A stretch of DNA of 64,000 nt from Paludibacteraceae bacterium (GTDB taxonomy: Bacteria; Bacteroidota; Bacteroidia; Bacteroidales; Paludibacteraceae), in assembly GCA_028694915.1 (NCBI GenBank), contig JAQVJY010000001.1:186001-250000 (forward strand), read 5' to 3'. The number at the start of each line of letters is the position of its first letter. Positions within the stretch are counted from its first letter, which is position 1. Of the stretch, positions 51,917 to 59,833 are shown one piece after another. Both the position numbers and the translations under genes were made by a program. Under the pieces are notes generated by a model that ran no database searches, was not told the DNA's origin, and saw nothing but the letters and a program-made list of their open reading frames with translations.

Positions 51917-52620
51917 AAGGTCGATTGTTTTTTTAGTGATTTATTGAGCTCGTCGTAATTTGGAAAAATATCACGCATCAGTTTTTTGAAACGTTCGCCG
52001 TGATTCATTTCTCGTGTGTGGCAAAGTTCATGTACAATAACAAAATCTATTAATTCTTCGGGAAGCAACATCAAATACAAGCTCAAATTGATTTGCTTCT
52101 GCACCGAGCAACTTCCCCAACGACGACGTGCACTGTTTATTTTGAGTTTGGTGTATTGAAAGCCGTGTTTTTCAGCTAGTAATTTTAAACGATTGGGTAA
52201 AAAAGCGGTGGCTTCAATACGTAAAAAATGGGTGAGTATCCGCGTTATAATTAACTGATTTTGACTAGCCGTAAAGTCTGTTTCAGGTTTAAAATAAATG
52301 GTCAATGTGTCCTGCTTGCGTTGCGCTGCAAATGTTGTTTTTATCGTGTTATTGGCAACGAATAGAACATTAAAGTCGTGTGTGGTAAAAGTGGTGTCGG
52401 GCGTAAAAATAATTTTGTGTGTGCGTTGTGTGAGCTGTTGCTGTGCATTTATTATCCAAGCTATGCGTTCTGACGATAGTGGGAAAACGGATTTTGATAA
52501 AAATGGATTGACCGTGATGCGTACTTTGTCCGCTGTTACACGAAAACTGATGCCTCGTGAACTACTTCTAGTACACAGTTCTATATGACCAACTTCAGGA
52601 TGATTGATAATTGTTTTCAT
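51913..52620 (-). CDS. YgjP-type (SprT-like) zinc metallopeptidase
   Basis: A 235-residue protein of the DUF45/YgjP family. The zinc motif is HExxH in FVIVHELCHTREMNHGERF, preceded by the family segment INSARRRWGSCSVQKQINLSLYL. The N-terminal half is beta-rich (GISFRVTADKVRITVNP). An ATG at 52620 is chosen: the -7 box at 52627-52634 lies over the alternative start at 52629, so the transcript would begin almost at the start codon. Activity in the family is poorly known; proteolysis of DNA-bound proteins is one suggestion for SprT relatives. It is coupled to dgt. Confidence 0.88.
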   Translation of the reverse strand: MKTIINHPEVGHIELCTRSSSRGISFRVTADKVRITVNPFLSKSVFPLSSERIAWIINAQQQLTQRTHKIIFTPDTTFTTHDFNVLFVANNTIKTTFAAQRKQDTLTIYFKPETDFTASQNQLIITRILTHFLRIEATAFLPNRLKLLAEKHGFQYTKLKINSARRRWGSCSVQKQINLSLYLMLLPEELIDFVIVHELCHTREMNHGERFKKLMRDIFPNYDELNKSLKKQSTL

Positions 52621-52626
52621 GCTCGG

Positions 52627-52634
52627 CAAATATA
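52627..52634 (-). promoter_or_regulatory. Promoter -7 box for ygjP-dgt
   Basis: The minus strand reads TATATTTG, matching TAnnTTTG, only 6 bases before the start codon. This predicts a leaderless or near-leaderless mRNA. Confidence 0.55.
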
Positions 52635-52635
52635 C

Positions 52636-52671
52636 AAAAAAACTTCCAATTGATTCATTGGAAGTTTTTAA
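52636..52671 (-). terminator. Intrinsic terminator after the second subtilase
   Basis: Stem AAACTTCCAAT/ATTGGAAGTTT with loop TGATTC, between the protease stop and the ygjP-type promoter. Confidence 0.82.
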
Positions 52672-52692
52672 TATAAATAGATAATAAATCGT

Positions 52693-54801
52693 TTAACGAA
52701 CTAACAATCGGAGTGTTTCGTTTATTTTATTTCCTGAAACTTTTACTACGTAAGCACCACTGGTGATTGCACCTAAATCTACCGATAGATTTTCCTGCAT
52801 AGTGATGTGCCTAATTTGTTTAGTTAATACTTGTTGACCATTAGCTGTGTAGACGGAAATTAATACGTTTTCGTCAGACTTCGTAAATAATAATTTAAAC
52901 GAACCATTGTTTGGATTTGGATAGAGCATAATCGCATCAGGCATTGTTTCCAAATTTTGGATTGGCGTGGTAGCAATTACTTTCAATAGTCCTTCGTACG
53001 CATCAATTTTTCCATATCCCCACGTATTATTTGGGCAAGTTCCCGTGTAGGTATCAGTCATAGAAGTTGTTGACAAAACTTCGCGGACTTTTTCAGGTGT
53101 TAATTGTGGATTTGCCTCCAACCAAGTAGCCAAAACACCTGTAACAAAAGGAGTTGCCATAGATGTACCACTCATGTATGCCCAATAATAGGTTTTGTCT
53201 CCAATTGTTTCCGAGGTTTTACTATCGGCATATTTAGTGACACTTGTAATGTCAGGTATTGATGACACGATTGCATCTCCTGGTGCAGTAATGTCTGGTT
53301 TCATGCGACCATCAGCAGTAGGACCTTTGCTTGAAAAGCTAGCAATGCTTTTAACGTAGGAACCTGTGTAACGAGCAAACGTGGTGTAAGCACCAGATGT
53401 AATTATTCTTTTCCCTGTTCCTCCAATTTCACCCATGGTCGATGTTGTTTGGCCATTGGCCCAGTATAATTCGTATTCAGTTCCCCAAGCTTTAATGGTG
53501 CCGGCAGTTATTGCATTATATTTAATTCCTAATTTGTATCCAGTTTTTATAGAGAAACCATTCAAATAAACTAGAACATTCCCTTTGGCATTCGTAGAAT
53601 TTCTACTTTTCGCAGTATAAATAGAAATCTTTCCACTAGCATAAGTAGAACCATAATTTGACTCTGTCAAAGAATAATTGCCAGATATAGTGGCATTATA
53701 TGCCGAACTTGTGTATAGTGTTTCATTCGCATCGTTTAAGATGACTATTTGAACCGTATATTTTTGGTTATTGTCACCCCAAATGTCAATAACACTATAT
53801 TGATCATAATGTTTTTCAAATGTTACATACTTTAAAGAACTTTGTTTGTCATTTAGTGACTCTTCGCGATACAGTTTCATATTACCCTCATTACCAGCAG
53901 AACCAACCAAAAGACGTCCTGGACCTTGCATATTATCACAAGTTATATCAAATGTAGAGGTGCCATCGTGTGGACCTTGATGAGAACCCAAACTCATATT
54001 GACTACAGCAGGTTTGTTTACCGATGTGGCATAATCGTAGATGTATTTAATTCCATTGGTAATGTCAGTGTTAGTTGTTCCATAACTTACCATTATAATA
54101 TCCGAATTTTTAGCAATGCCATAGTTAGAATTACCAGAATAAGAACCTGTGGCAATACCTGCTACATGTGTAGCGTGTCCTGTGTCATCATTGTCATCAT
54201 CATATTGAGCGGTTTCTATACTTGTTTGAGTGGTGTATTTTTTATCATGAGATTGGTCCCAAACTTGTTTTACACGGAGAGTGGTATAGTTGTCGTTTTC
54301 GTCGTAAAAATTGATGTGGTTATATTGAAACCCATAATCAATAATACCAACAATAACTCCAGTTCCTAAAAATGGGTGCGATAAATCGGTTCCAGCTTGT
54401 ACTTTGTCAACTTTTGCTGCTGTGCGCGCATACGACATTTTTTTAGCTACAGGTGTACCTATTTCAATATAACTTACTTTTTCTGATTGGGATAATGGTT
54501 CTAATTGTTCAACGGGAATTTTAACGGTCAGAATGGAATCAAACGTATGGTCGATAATAACGCCATATGATTCTAAAAACGAGATGTCGGCAGTATAATT
54601 AGCAAGGTAAATATAGGCCGAAACATATTCTTGTTGACCAATTGTTTTAAGTGCAAATTTTTTGTGTACCAGATTTTTCTCGGTATTGAGTTGGTCACGT
54701 GTGTCTATAAAACTACGAGAGAAAGGAGATAGTTTAGACTCTTGCGCTATACTTAATATAGTGAAAGTCAGTAATATGCTAAGTATTGCGAGTTTTTTCA
54801 T
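52693..54801 (-). CDS. Secreted subtilisin-like (S8) protease with T9SS sorting domain, copy B
   Basis: A 702-residue exported protease: signal peptide (1-20), a propeptide-like domain (~25-120; EYVSAYIYL...LTVKIPVEQLEPL) and an S8 catalytic domain (~140-580). The triad is Asp155 (GIIDYGF), His209 (GHATHVAG) and Ser547 (GTSMATP). A large beta insert lies between His and Ser. The last ~75 residues are a T9SS type A sorting domain (YPNPNNGSFKLLF...INETLRLLVR). The residue after the catalytic Asp is Tyr rather than Ser/Thr. It is a close paralogue of the next protease and has its own promoter. Confidence 0.93.
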   Translation of the reverse strand: MKKLAILSILLTFTILSIAQESKLSPFSRSFIDTRDQLNTEKNLVHKKFALKTIGQQEYVSAYIYLANYTADISFLESYGVIIDHTFDSILTVKIPVEQLEPLSQSEKVSYIEIGTPVAKKMSYARTAAKVDKVQAGTDLSHPFLGTGVIVGIIDYGFQYNHINFYDENDNYTTLRVKQVWDQSHDKKYTTQTSIETAQYDDDNDDTGHATHVAGIATGSYSGNSNYGIAKNSDIIMVSYGTTNTDITNGIKYIYDYATSVNKPAVVNMSLGSHQGPHDGTSTFDITCDNMQGPGRLLVGSAGNEGNMKLYREESLNDKQSSLKYVTFEKHYDQYSVIDIWGDNNQKYTVQIVILNDANETLYTSSAYNATISGNYSLTESNYGSTYASGKISIYTAKSRNSTNAKGNVLVYLNGFSIKTGYKLGIKYNAITAGTIKAWGTEYELYWANGQTTSTMGEIGGTGKRIITSGAYTTFARYTGSYVKSIASFSSKGPTADGRMKPDITAPGDAIVSSIPDITSVTKYADSKTSETIGDKTYYWAYMSGTSMATPFVTGVLATWLEANPQLTPEKVREVLSTTSMTDTYTGTCPNNTWGYGKIDAYEGLLKVIATTPIQNLETMPDAIMLYPNPNNGSFKLLFTKSDENVLISVYTANGQQVLTKQIRHITMQENLSVDLGAITSGAYVVKVSGNKINETLRLLVR

Positions 54802-54828
54802 TGCAATTCAATATTAAATTACGAATTA

Positions 54829-54836
54829 CAAAGGTA
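54829..54836 (-). promoter_or_regulatory. Promoter -7 box for subtilase B
   Basis: The minus strand reads TACCTTTG, matching TAnnTTTG, 27 bases before the start codon. Confidence 0.55.
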
Positions 54837-54898
54837 GAAAAAAATAATCAAGAGGGAAGTGTTTTTTTAGGAATAAGAGGTTTTAATTCCCATCATAA

Positions 54899-54940
54899 CA
54901 AAAAAAGGACGTAGAATGTGATTTCTACGTCCTTTTTTAA
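54899..54940 (-). terminator. Intrinsic terminator after subtilase A
   Basis: A long stem, AAAAGGACGTAGAA pairing with TTCTACGTCCTTTT, loop TGTGAT, between the two protease genes. It separates their transcription. Confidence 0.88.
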
Positions 54941-54956
54941 TAGGATCTTAATTCGT

Positions 54957-57089
54957 TTAGCGAACTAATAAACGGAATGTTTCATTTATTTTCTTTCCTT
55001 CAACCTTTACAATATAGGCGCCAGTATCAACGTGACCTAAATCAATATCTAGATTTTCTTGAACTGCAACTTGGTTAATATGTTGTGATACTATTTTTTG
55101 ACCATTCATAGTGTACACTGATATCAATAAGTCTTCATCCGCTTCTGTAAATAATACTTTGAATGAACCATTATTTGGATTTGGGTAAACCATGATAGCG
55201 TCAGGCATCGTTTCTAAGTTCTTGATTGGTGTAATGCCAAGAACATTTAATAAACCTGCGTAGGCGTCGATTTTCCCGTAACCCCACGTATTATTTGGAC
55301 AAGTGCCAGTATAAGAATCAACCATAGCAGTTTGACTTAAAACTTCGCGTACTTTAGCAGGTGTAAGTTGTGGGTCAGCTTGTAACCAAGTAGCTAAAAC
55401 ACCCGTAACAAATGGCGATGCCATAGATGTTCCTTGCATATATCCCCAATAATAAGTTACGCCACCTACACTTGCCGTTGCAGCTTGATCAAAGTTTGAA
55501 CTACCTGTGACAGCAGATGTGTTTGGTACTGATGAAGCCAAAACTGCACCAGGAGCAGAAATATCAGGTTTCATACGACCATCGGCAGTAGGACCTTTAC
55601 TAGAAAAGTATGTGATGGCATTTTTCGTCAAGCCATAACCGCTGCGAGCAGTGGTTGTCCATGCACCTACAGAAATGATGTTTTTACCTGTACCACCAAG
55701 TTCACCTACTGTGGAGTTAGTTGAACCATTTGTCCATGTTGATCCATAACCATCAGCCCAACTTCTGATAGTTCCTGCAGTTGTAGCCGTGAATTTTACT
55801 TTTAATTTGTTTGTACCGCTAAGCTGAAAACCTGTTGTCCAAGCACTATTGTGTGTTGTTAGTAGTACATTACCTTTGTTATTGGTAGCGTCTTTGCTTG
55901 CATATAAACCAATAAAACCAGTTGCAGCAGAGCTGAAAGAGGTATAAGTTTTAGTGGTTGTCGTAGTGGCGTTAATAATGTCGCTACTCCAAAGTGTGGT
56001 ACCAGCACTATTAGTGATAATAATTTGTACGGTATAAGTTTGGTTGGCGTCGCCCCAAATATCAATATCTTGATAATAGCCATCCTCATAGCCATAATTG
56101 CTATCGAATGTGATGGCTTCAGTAGCAGTTCCATTCTCAGCCAATGCTTTTTCTAAATAAAGTTTTTGATCTCCTTCGTTGCTGGCAGCACCTACTAATA
56201 AACGACCAGGTCCTTGCGTAGCATCACAGGTTCTATCAAACGTAGAAGTGCCATCGTGTGGACCGATGTGAGTTCCTAAACTTAAGTTTACAACGGCAGG
56301 TTTACCAACTTCGGTAGCGTAATCGTATACATATTTTACACCATTTGAAATGTCCGTATTGGTGTTTCCCATACTTACCATTACAATATCAGCATCTTTA
56401 GCTATACCATAATAACTGTTGCCAGAATAAGAACCGGCAGCAATACCGGTTACGTGTGTAGCATGACCATCTTCATCGCTAGAATCGTCATATTTGGCAG
56501 CTTCTATAGCTGTTTGAGTCGTGTATTTTTGGTTAGTGCTTTGTTTCCAAACGCGTTTTACGCGCAATTCAGAAGTGTTGTCTAAATCGTAAAAGTTGAT
56601 GTGATTATATTGGAAACCGCCATCTACAACCCCCACAACTACGTTAGTTCCAAGAAATGGATGCGATAAATTAGTTCCAGCTTGCACTTTATCTACATTG
56701 GCACCAGTACGTGCTGCTGCCATTTTTTTGCGAACTGGAGTACCTATTTCTATAAATTTAATAACAGCTTCGTTACTTAGTGCTTCTAATTGATCTGCAG
56801 GTATTTGTGCCGTAATAATGGTACCAAAATCGCTAACAATGGTAGCGCCATACTGTTCTAAAATGGTTGTGTCTACTGCATCATTAAAATGGATGTAAGC
56901 AGATACAAATTCTTGTTCAGCAACAAGTTTTACTCCGTAATGTTTACGAAAATTCGTACGTTGTTGTTCGCTTTGTGCGGTGGTTTTTGCATCTAGGAAA
57001 CTTCGTGAATAGTTTGAAAGTTTCGAACTTTGTGCCATTATCACTAATGACAAGCAAAGAAATGCAACTAAGGCATAAGTTTTTTTCAT
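54957..57089 (-). CDS. Secreted subtilisin-like (S8) protease with T9SS sorting domain, copy A
   Basis: A 710-residue exported protease with the same layout as copy B: signal peptide (1-19), propeptide-like domain (~25-120; EFVSAYIHF...ITAQIPADQLEAL), S8 catalytic domain with Asp156 (GVVDGGF), His209 (GHATHVTG) and Ser555 (GTSMASP), and a T9SS type A sorting domain ending INETFRLLVR. The residue following the catalytic Asp is Gly. It begins 40 bases after a lipoprotein gene that resembles its propeptide, with no clear promoter between them, so the two are probably one transcript. It should degrade proteins at or beyond the cell surface. Confidence 0.93.
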   Translation of the reverse strand: MKKTYALVAFLCLSLVIMAQSSKLSNYSRSFLDAKTTAQSEQQRTNFRKHYGVKLVAEQEFVSAYIHFNDAVDTTILEQYGATIVSDFGTIITAQIPADQLEALSNEAVIKFIEIGTPVRKKMAAARTGANVDKVQAGTNLSHPFLGTNVVVGVVDGGFQYNHINFYDLDNTSELRVKRVWKQSTNQKYTTQTAIEAAKYDDSSDEDGHATHVTGIAAGSYSGNSYYGIAKDADIVMVSMGNTNTDISNGVKYVYDYATEVGKPAVVNLSLGTHIGPHDGTSTFDRTCDATQGPGRLLVGAASNEGDQKLYLEKALAENGTATEAITFDSNYGYEDGYYQDIDIWGDANQTYTVQIIITNSAGTTLWSSDIINATTTTTKTYTSFSSAATGFIGLYASKDATNNKGNVLLTTHNSAWTTGFQLSGTNKLKVKFTATTAGTIRSWADGYGSTWTNGSTNSTVGELGGTGKNIISVGAWTTTARSGYGLTKNAITYFSSKGPTADGRMKPDISAPGAVLASSVPNTSAVTGSSNFDQAATASVGGVTYYWGYMQGTSMASPFVTGVLATWLQADPQLTPAKVREVLSQTAMVDSYTGTCPNNTWGYGKIDAYAGLLNVLGITPIKNLETMPDAIMVYPNPNNGSFKVLFTEADEDLLISVYTMNGQKIVSQHINQVAVQENLDIDLGHVDTGAYIVKVEGKKINETFRLLVR

Positions 57090-57129
57090 TTGTTGTTTTA
57101 AAAAGAGATTATAAGAATTAAATTAAGGT

Positions 57130-57576
57130 TTAATTTCGTCTAAATACTTTAATAGCAGCTTCTACCGATTCGATACCTTTTAATTGAATCATTTCGGGTA
57201 GTTTTGTTAGTGGCATTTTAAAAGTAACGGTAGTGGCATCTAATGGGTTGATGGTGCCTCCTAATGCTTCAAAAGCTGTTTGGTCAAATTCCGATGTGAT
57301 GGTCAAATAACCAGACACAACAAACACATTATTGACGTTAGATACCGCAGGATTTGCTTGAAAAGCTTCCGATGGTACGTAGTTTTCTAATGTTTTAGCA
57401 CCTTTGGTATCTTTGTGAAAATCGTCCCAAAATGCTCTAAACGAAGTCGAAAAATTGATATTTTCTGGTAAAGTTTCTACCACAGCACCATTTTTATGTG
57501 TTTTACTTACATGTTTTTGATGACCACAGCCTACTAAAGCCACAGCAAAAGCGGCAAGGAATAAAATTTTTTTCAT
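57130..57576 (-). CDS. Lipoprotein resembling the subtilase propeptide (I9-like domain)
   Basis: A 148-residue protein with a lipobox (ALVGC, lipidated Cys17) and a short linker. Its C-terminal domain (residues 84-144) follows the same hydrophobic pattern as residues ~58-119 of both neighbouring subtilases: FVVSGYLTITS against FVSAYIHFNDA, then FEALGGTI against LEQYGATI, then VTFKMPLTKLPEM against ITAQIPADQLEAL, then ESVEAAIKV against KFIEIGTPV. The enzymes' prodomains probably fold as inhibitor I9-type domains. A stand-alone, lipid-anchored copy could act in trans as chaperone or inhibitor, though this is inference. It has its own TACCTTTG promoter. Confidence 0.72.
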   Translation of the reverse strand: MKKILFLAAFAVALVGCGHQKHVSKTHKNGAVVETLPENINFSTSFRAFWDDFHKDTKGAKTLENYVPSEAFQANPAVSNVNNVFVVSGYLTITSEFDQTAFEALGGTINPLDATTVTFKMPLTKLPEMIQLKGIESVEAAIKVFRRN

Positions 57577-57603
57577 AATAATTTGTGTTTAGATTAATGT
57601 GTG

Positions 57604-57611
57604 CAAAGGTA
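57604..57611 (-). promoter_or_regulatory. Promoter -7 box for the lipoprotein-subtilase A unit
   Basis: The minus strand reads TACCTTTG, matching TAnnTTTG, 27 bases before the lipoprotein start and after the tilS stop. Confidence 0.6.
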
Positions 57612-57639
57612 CTGATAAAATGACCTCTCACTCATTAAT

Positions 57640-58965
57640 TTATTCTTTATAATTAATAATAAGGGTTGATTTGGTTTCGTTACTTACACGAAAACGGTTA
57701 TCAATGCGTTGACCCACAATCCAAATGATGTCATTTTGAGAGGTCAAAATCCATAGTTTATCTTTTAATGAACGGCTTATTTTTTCGTCGATAAAAAAGT
57801 CACTCACTTTTTTCGATTGTTTCATGCCAAATGGTACAAAACTGTCGCCTTGTTGCCAATGACGTAATACCAACGGAAAAATTACTTTGTCGGCGTCTAA
57901 ATAGGCACACTGTTTGTCTTTTTTTATTTCAGGAATCCCATCTACACGTTCAAATGTTAATTCTATGGGATTGGTTATTGCACAACTGCCATTATCAATG
58001 GTGTAAACATCATTGTCGATGACATTTATCGCTTCTATTTCTAGCAATGTTCGGTTAATAATCACACGGTGTGTGGTTGAGTAAAACTCTTTACCCGACA
58101 ATCCATCAAGGCTTTGGATGATAGAATCGACCGTAGCTGAATTGAAATTATAGGGTTGTAATAACTCAAACAGAATGGTCTTAAACGCTGGCAATACCTG
58201 TAATTGTTCAATTGAAATCTGCGTAATGCCTTTTTCTTCGTGACACAATTTGGTGCGTAAATCCTTTATAAAATAGCTGTAAATTTCAGCTACATCACTT
58301 AGATTTTCGATATTACGACACATGGTATCGGTAAACGAAGGATTAATCTCTTGAAATGGAGGAATAATTTGGTGGCGGATCTTGTTGCGTACATACACCG
58401 TTTCGTTGTTTGTACTGTCCGTTCTAAAATTTAGTCCATGTTCGCGTGCATAGGTTTCTATTTGCGAGCGTTTACAGTGGAGTAGCGGACGAATGATAAA
58501 CTCATTTGTTGCCTGAATTCCTAATAAACCGCGAATGCCAGTGCCTCGAGCCAGATTTACAAAGAACGTTTCCACAGCATCGTTTGCATGATGCGCAATG
58601 GCTACAGCACCACACTGTTCGGACTTGAGTAGCTCCTTAAACCAAGTATATCGCAACTCGCGAGCCGCCATTTCAATCGAAATTTTGCGTTCTTGTGCTA
58701 TATTCGTTGTATCAAAATGAATAGTCTGTAACGGAACTTGATAATGCGCCGCCAATTGGGCTACAAATGTCATGTCATCATCCGATTCTTGGCCTCTGAG
58801 ATGAAAATTACAGTGAGCGACTACACACTTGTAGCCGAGGTGTACAAGAACGTCAAGCAATACAACAGAGTCTATACCACCGCTCACAGCTACCAATAAT
58901 TTGGTATCAGTGCAGGGCATCAGTTGCTCTTGCATGTATTGCTTGACGTTATGTAACACGGACAA
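57640..58965 (-). CDS. tilS: tRNA(Ile)-lysidine synthase
   Basis: A 441-residue N-type ATP pyrophosphatase that converts C34 of tRNA-Ile(CAU) to lysidine. The PP-loop is LVAVSGGIDSVVLLDVL near residue 30, followed by CVVAHCNFHLRGQESDDD and the HHANDAVETFFVNLARGTGIRGLLG segment. The C-terminal substrate-binding domain is VLRHWQQGDSFVPFGMKQSKKVSDFF with IVGQRIDNRFRVS. Length is standard. It has no clear -7 box just upstream and may be read from the gene before it. Confidence 0.95.
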   Translation of the reverse strand: MSVLHNVKQYMQEQLMPCTDTKLLVAVSGGIDSVVLLDVLVHLGYKCVVAHCNFHLRGQESDDDMTFVAQLAAHYQVPLQTIHFDTTNIAQERKISIEMAARELRYTWFKELLKSEQCGAVAIAHHANDAVETFFVNLARGTGIRGLLGIQATNEFIIRPLLHCKRSQIETYAREHGLNFRTDSTNNETVYVRNKIRHQIIPPFQEINPSFTDTMCRNIENLSDVAEIYSYFIKDLRTKLCHEEKGITQISIEQLQVLPAFKTILFELLQPYNFNSATVDSIIQSLDGLSGKEFYSTTHRVIINRTLLEIEAINVIDNDVYTIDNGSCAITNPIELTFERVDGIPEIKKDKQCAYLDADKVIFPLVLRHWQQGDSFVPFGMKQSKKVSDFFIDEKISRSLKDKLWILTSQNDIIWIVGQRIDNRFRVSNETKSTLIINYKE

Positions 58966-59036
58966 AAAGAGTAAGGTAATTGGTTATGTAAAGTCTGTTT
59001 TTTTAACCTTTAAATAAATTCAACGCAATGAATTTA

Positions 59037-59339
59037 TTACGCTTCACCACCGCCAAACATTGGGATAGGTGGTTGATTACCATTTTCAACTTTGATTTTT
59101 CCGTGCTGAGACTCATATTTTGCTACATTGTCTTCCATTGCCAATAGCAAACGTTTTGCATGCTCTGGTGTGAGAATAATGCGCGATTTTACATTCGCTT
59201 TCGGAGTCCCAGGCATAATACGGATAAAATCTACAATGAATTCTGACGATGAGTGCGAAATGATAGCTAAATTTGAATAGATACCTTCAGCTACTTCAGC
59301 AGATAATTCAATGTTTAACTGATTTTTTGGTTGTTCCAT
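59037..59339 (-). CDS. DUF3467 family protein
   Basis: A 100-residue protein matching DUF3467, a family of unknown function (LNIELSAEVAEGIYSNLAIISHS; FIVDFIRIMPGTPKANVKSRI; LTPEHAKRLLLAMEDNVAKYE). The ATG at 59339 is chosen because a -7 box at 59373-59380 lies over the alternative start at 59375, and the extra residues have no family character. No signal peptide or membrane segment is present. The promoter separates it from the S4-domain gene upstream. Confidence 0.82.
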   Translation of the reverse strand: MEQPKNQLNIELSAEVAEGIYSNLAIISHSSSEFIVDFIRIMPGTPKANVKSRIILTPEHAKRLLLAMEDNVAKYESQHGKIKVENGNQPPIPMFGGGEA

Positions 59340-59372
59340 GTTCAATTTTGTTTTAAGAGCAAAACTGGTTTG

Positions 59373-59380
59373 CAAAGTTA
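59373..59380 (-). promoter_or_regulatory. Promoter -7 box for the DUF3467 gene
   Basis: The minus strand reads TAACTTTG, matching TAnnTTTG. It fixes the start at 59339 rather than 59375. Confidence 0.6.
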
Positions 59381-59407
59381 TTAATTAATTGATTGATTGA
59401 TTTAAAA

Positions 59408-59833
59408 CTACATTCCAACATCGTCAAAATCCCATTCTTCATCGATGAAAACAGGTTGGTCGTCTATGAATTCCTCTAAGCTGCGACGCTCTTTTTTGGT
59501 TGGTCTGCCAGTGCCTTTGGCTCGGTTATTATCTTTTTCGAGTTTTAGTAATTCAATGAGTGCCAGTTGATCAGGAGTGGTAACGTGTGCCATAAATTGC
59601 GGCACCAATTTAGCTCCCATTCTGTTTTGACTGATGTTCAATACTTTGAATGAATAGACAATCGGATTACGATGAATTTGAATAATATCGCCAATATTGA
59701 TGGTGCGCGATGGTTTTGCTGGTGTGTTGTGTACAAATACTTTTCCTTTTTTACAAGCTTCAGCCGCTAAACTACGGGTTTTAAATAGGCGTACCGCCCA
59801 CAGCCATTTGTCAATACGAATTTCCGATGCCAT
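59408..59833 (-). CDS. S4-domain RNA-binding protein, Hsp15/HslR-like
   Basis: A 141-residue protein with an N-terminal S4 RNA-binding domain (residues ~5-60; RIDKWLWAVRLFKTRSLAAEACKKGKVFVHN) and a charged C-terminal tail (RAKGTGRPTKKERRSLEEF). It matches the Hsp15 type, which binds stalled 50S subunits carrying nascent chains, though the acidic end (EEWDFDDVGM) is lineage-specific. Its ATG overlaps the stop of the PhoH gene by one base (TAATG), implying coupled translation. The exact role is inferred from the family. Confidence 0.9.
   Translation of the reverse strand: MASEIRIDKWLWAVRLFKTRSLAAEACKKGKVFVHNTPAKPSRTINIGDIIQIHRNPIVYSFKVLNISQNRMGAKLVPQFMAHVTTPDQLALIELLKLEKDNNRAKGTGRPTKKERRSLEEFIDDQPVFIDEEWDFDDVGM

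Noticed and set aside
53926..54369. 147-codon plus-strand open frame inside subtilase B
   Set aside because: It is antisense to the catalytic domain, has no promoter or homologous features, and is made of repeated Ile/Val/Cys runs.
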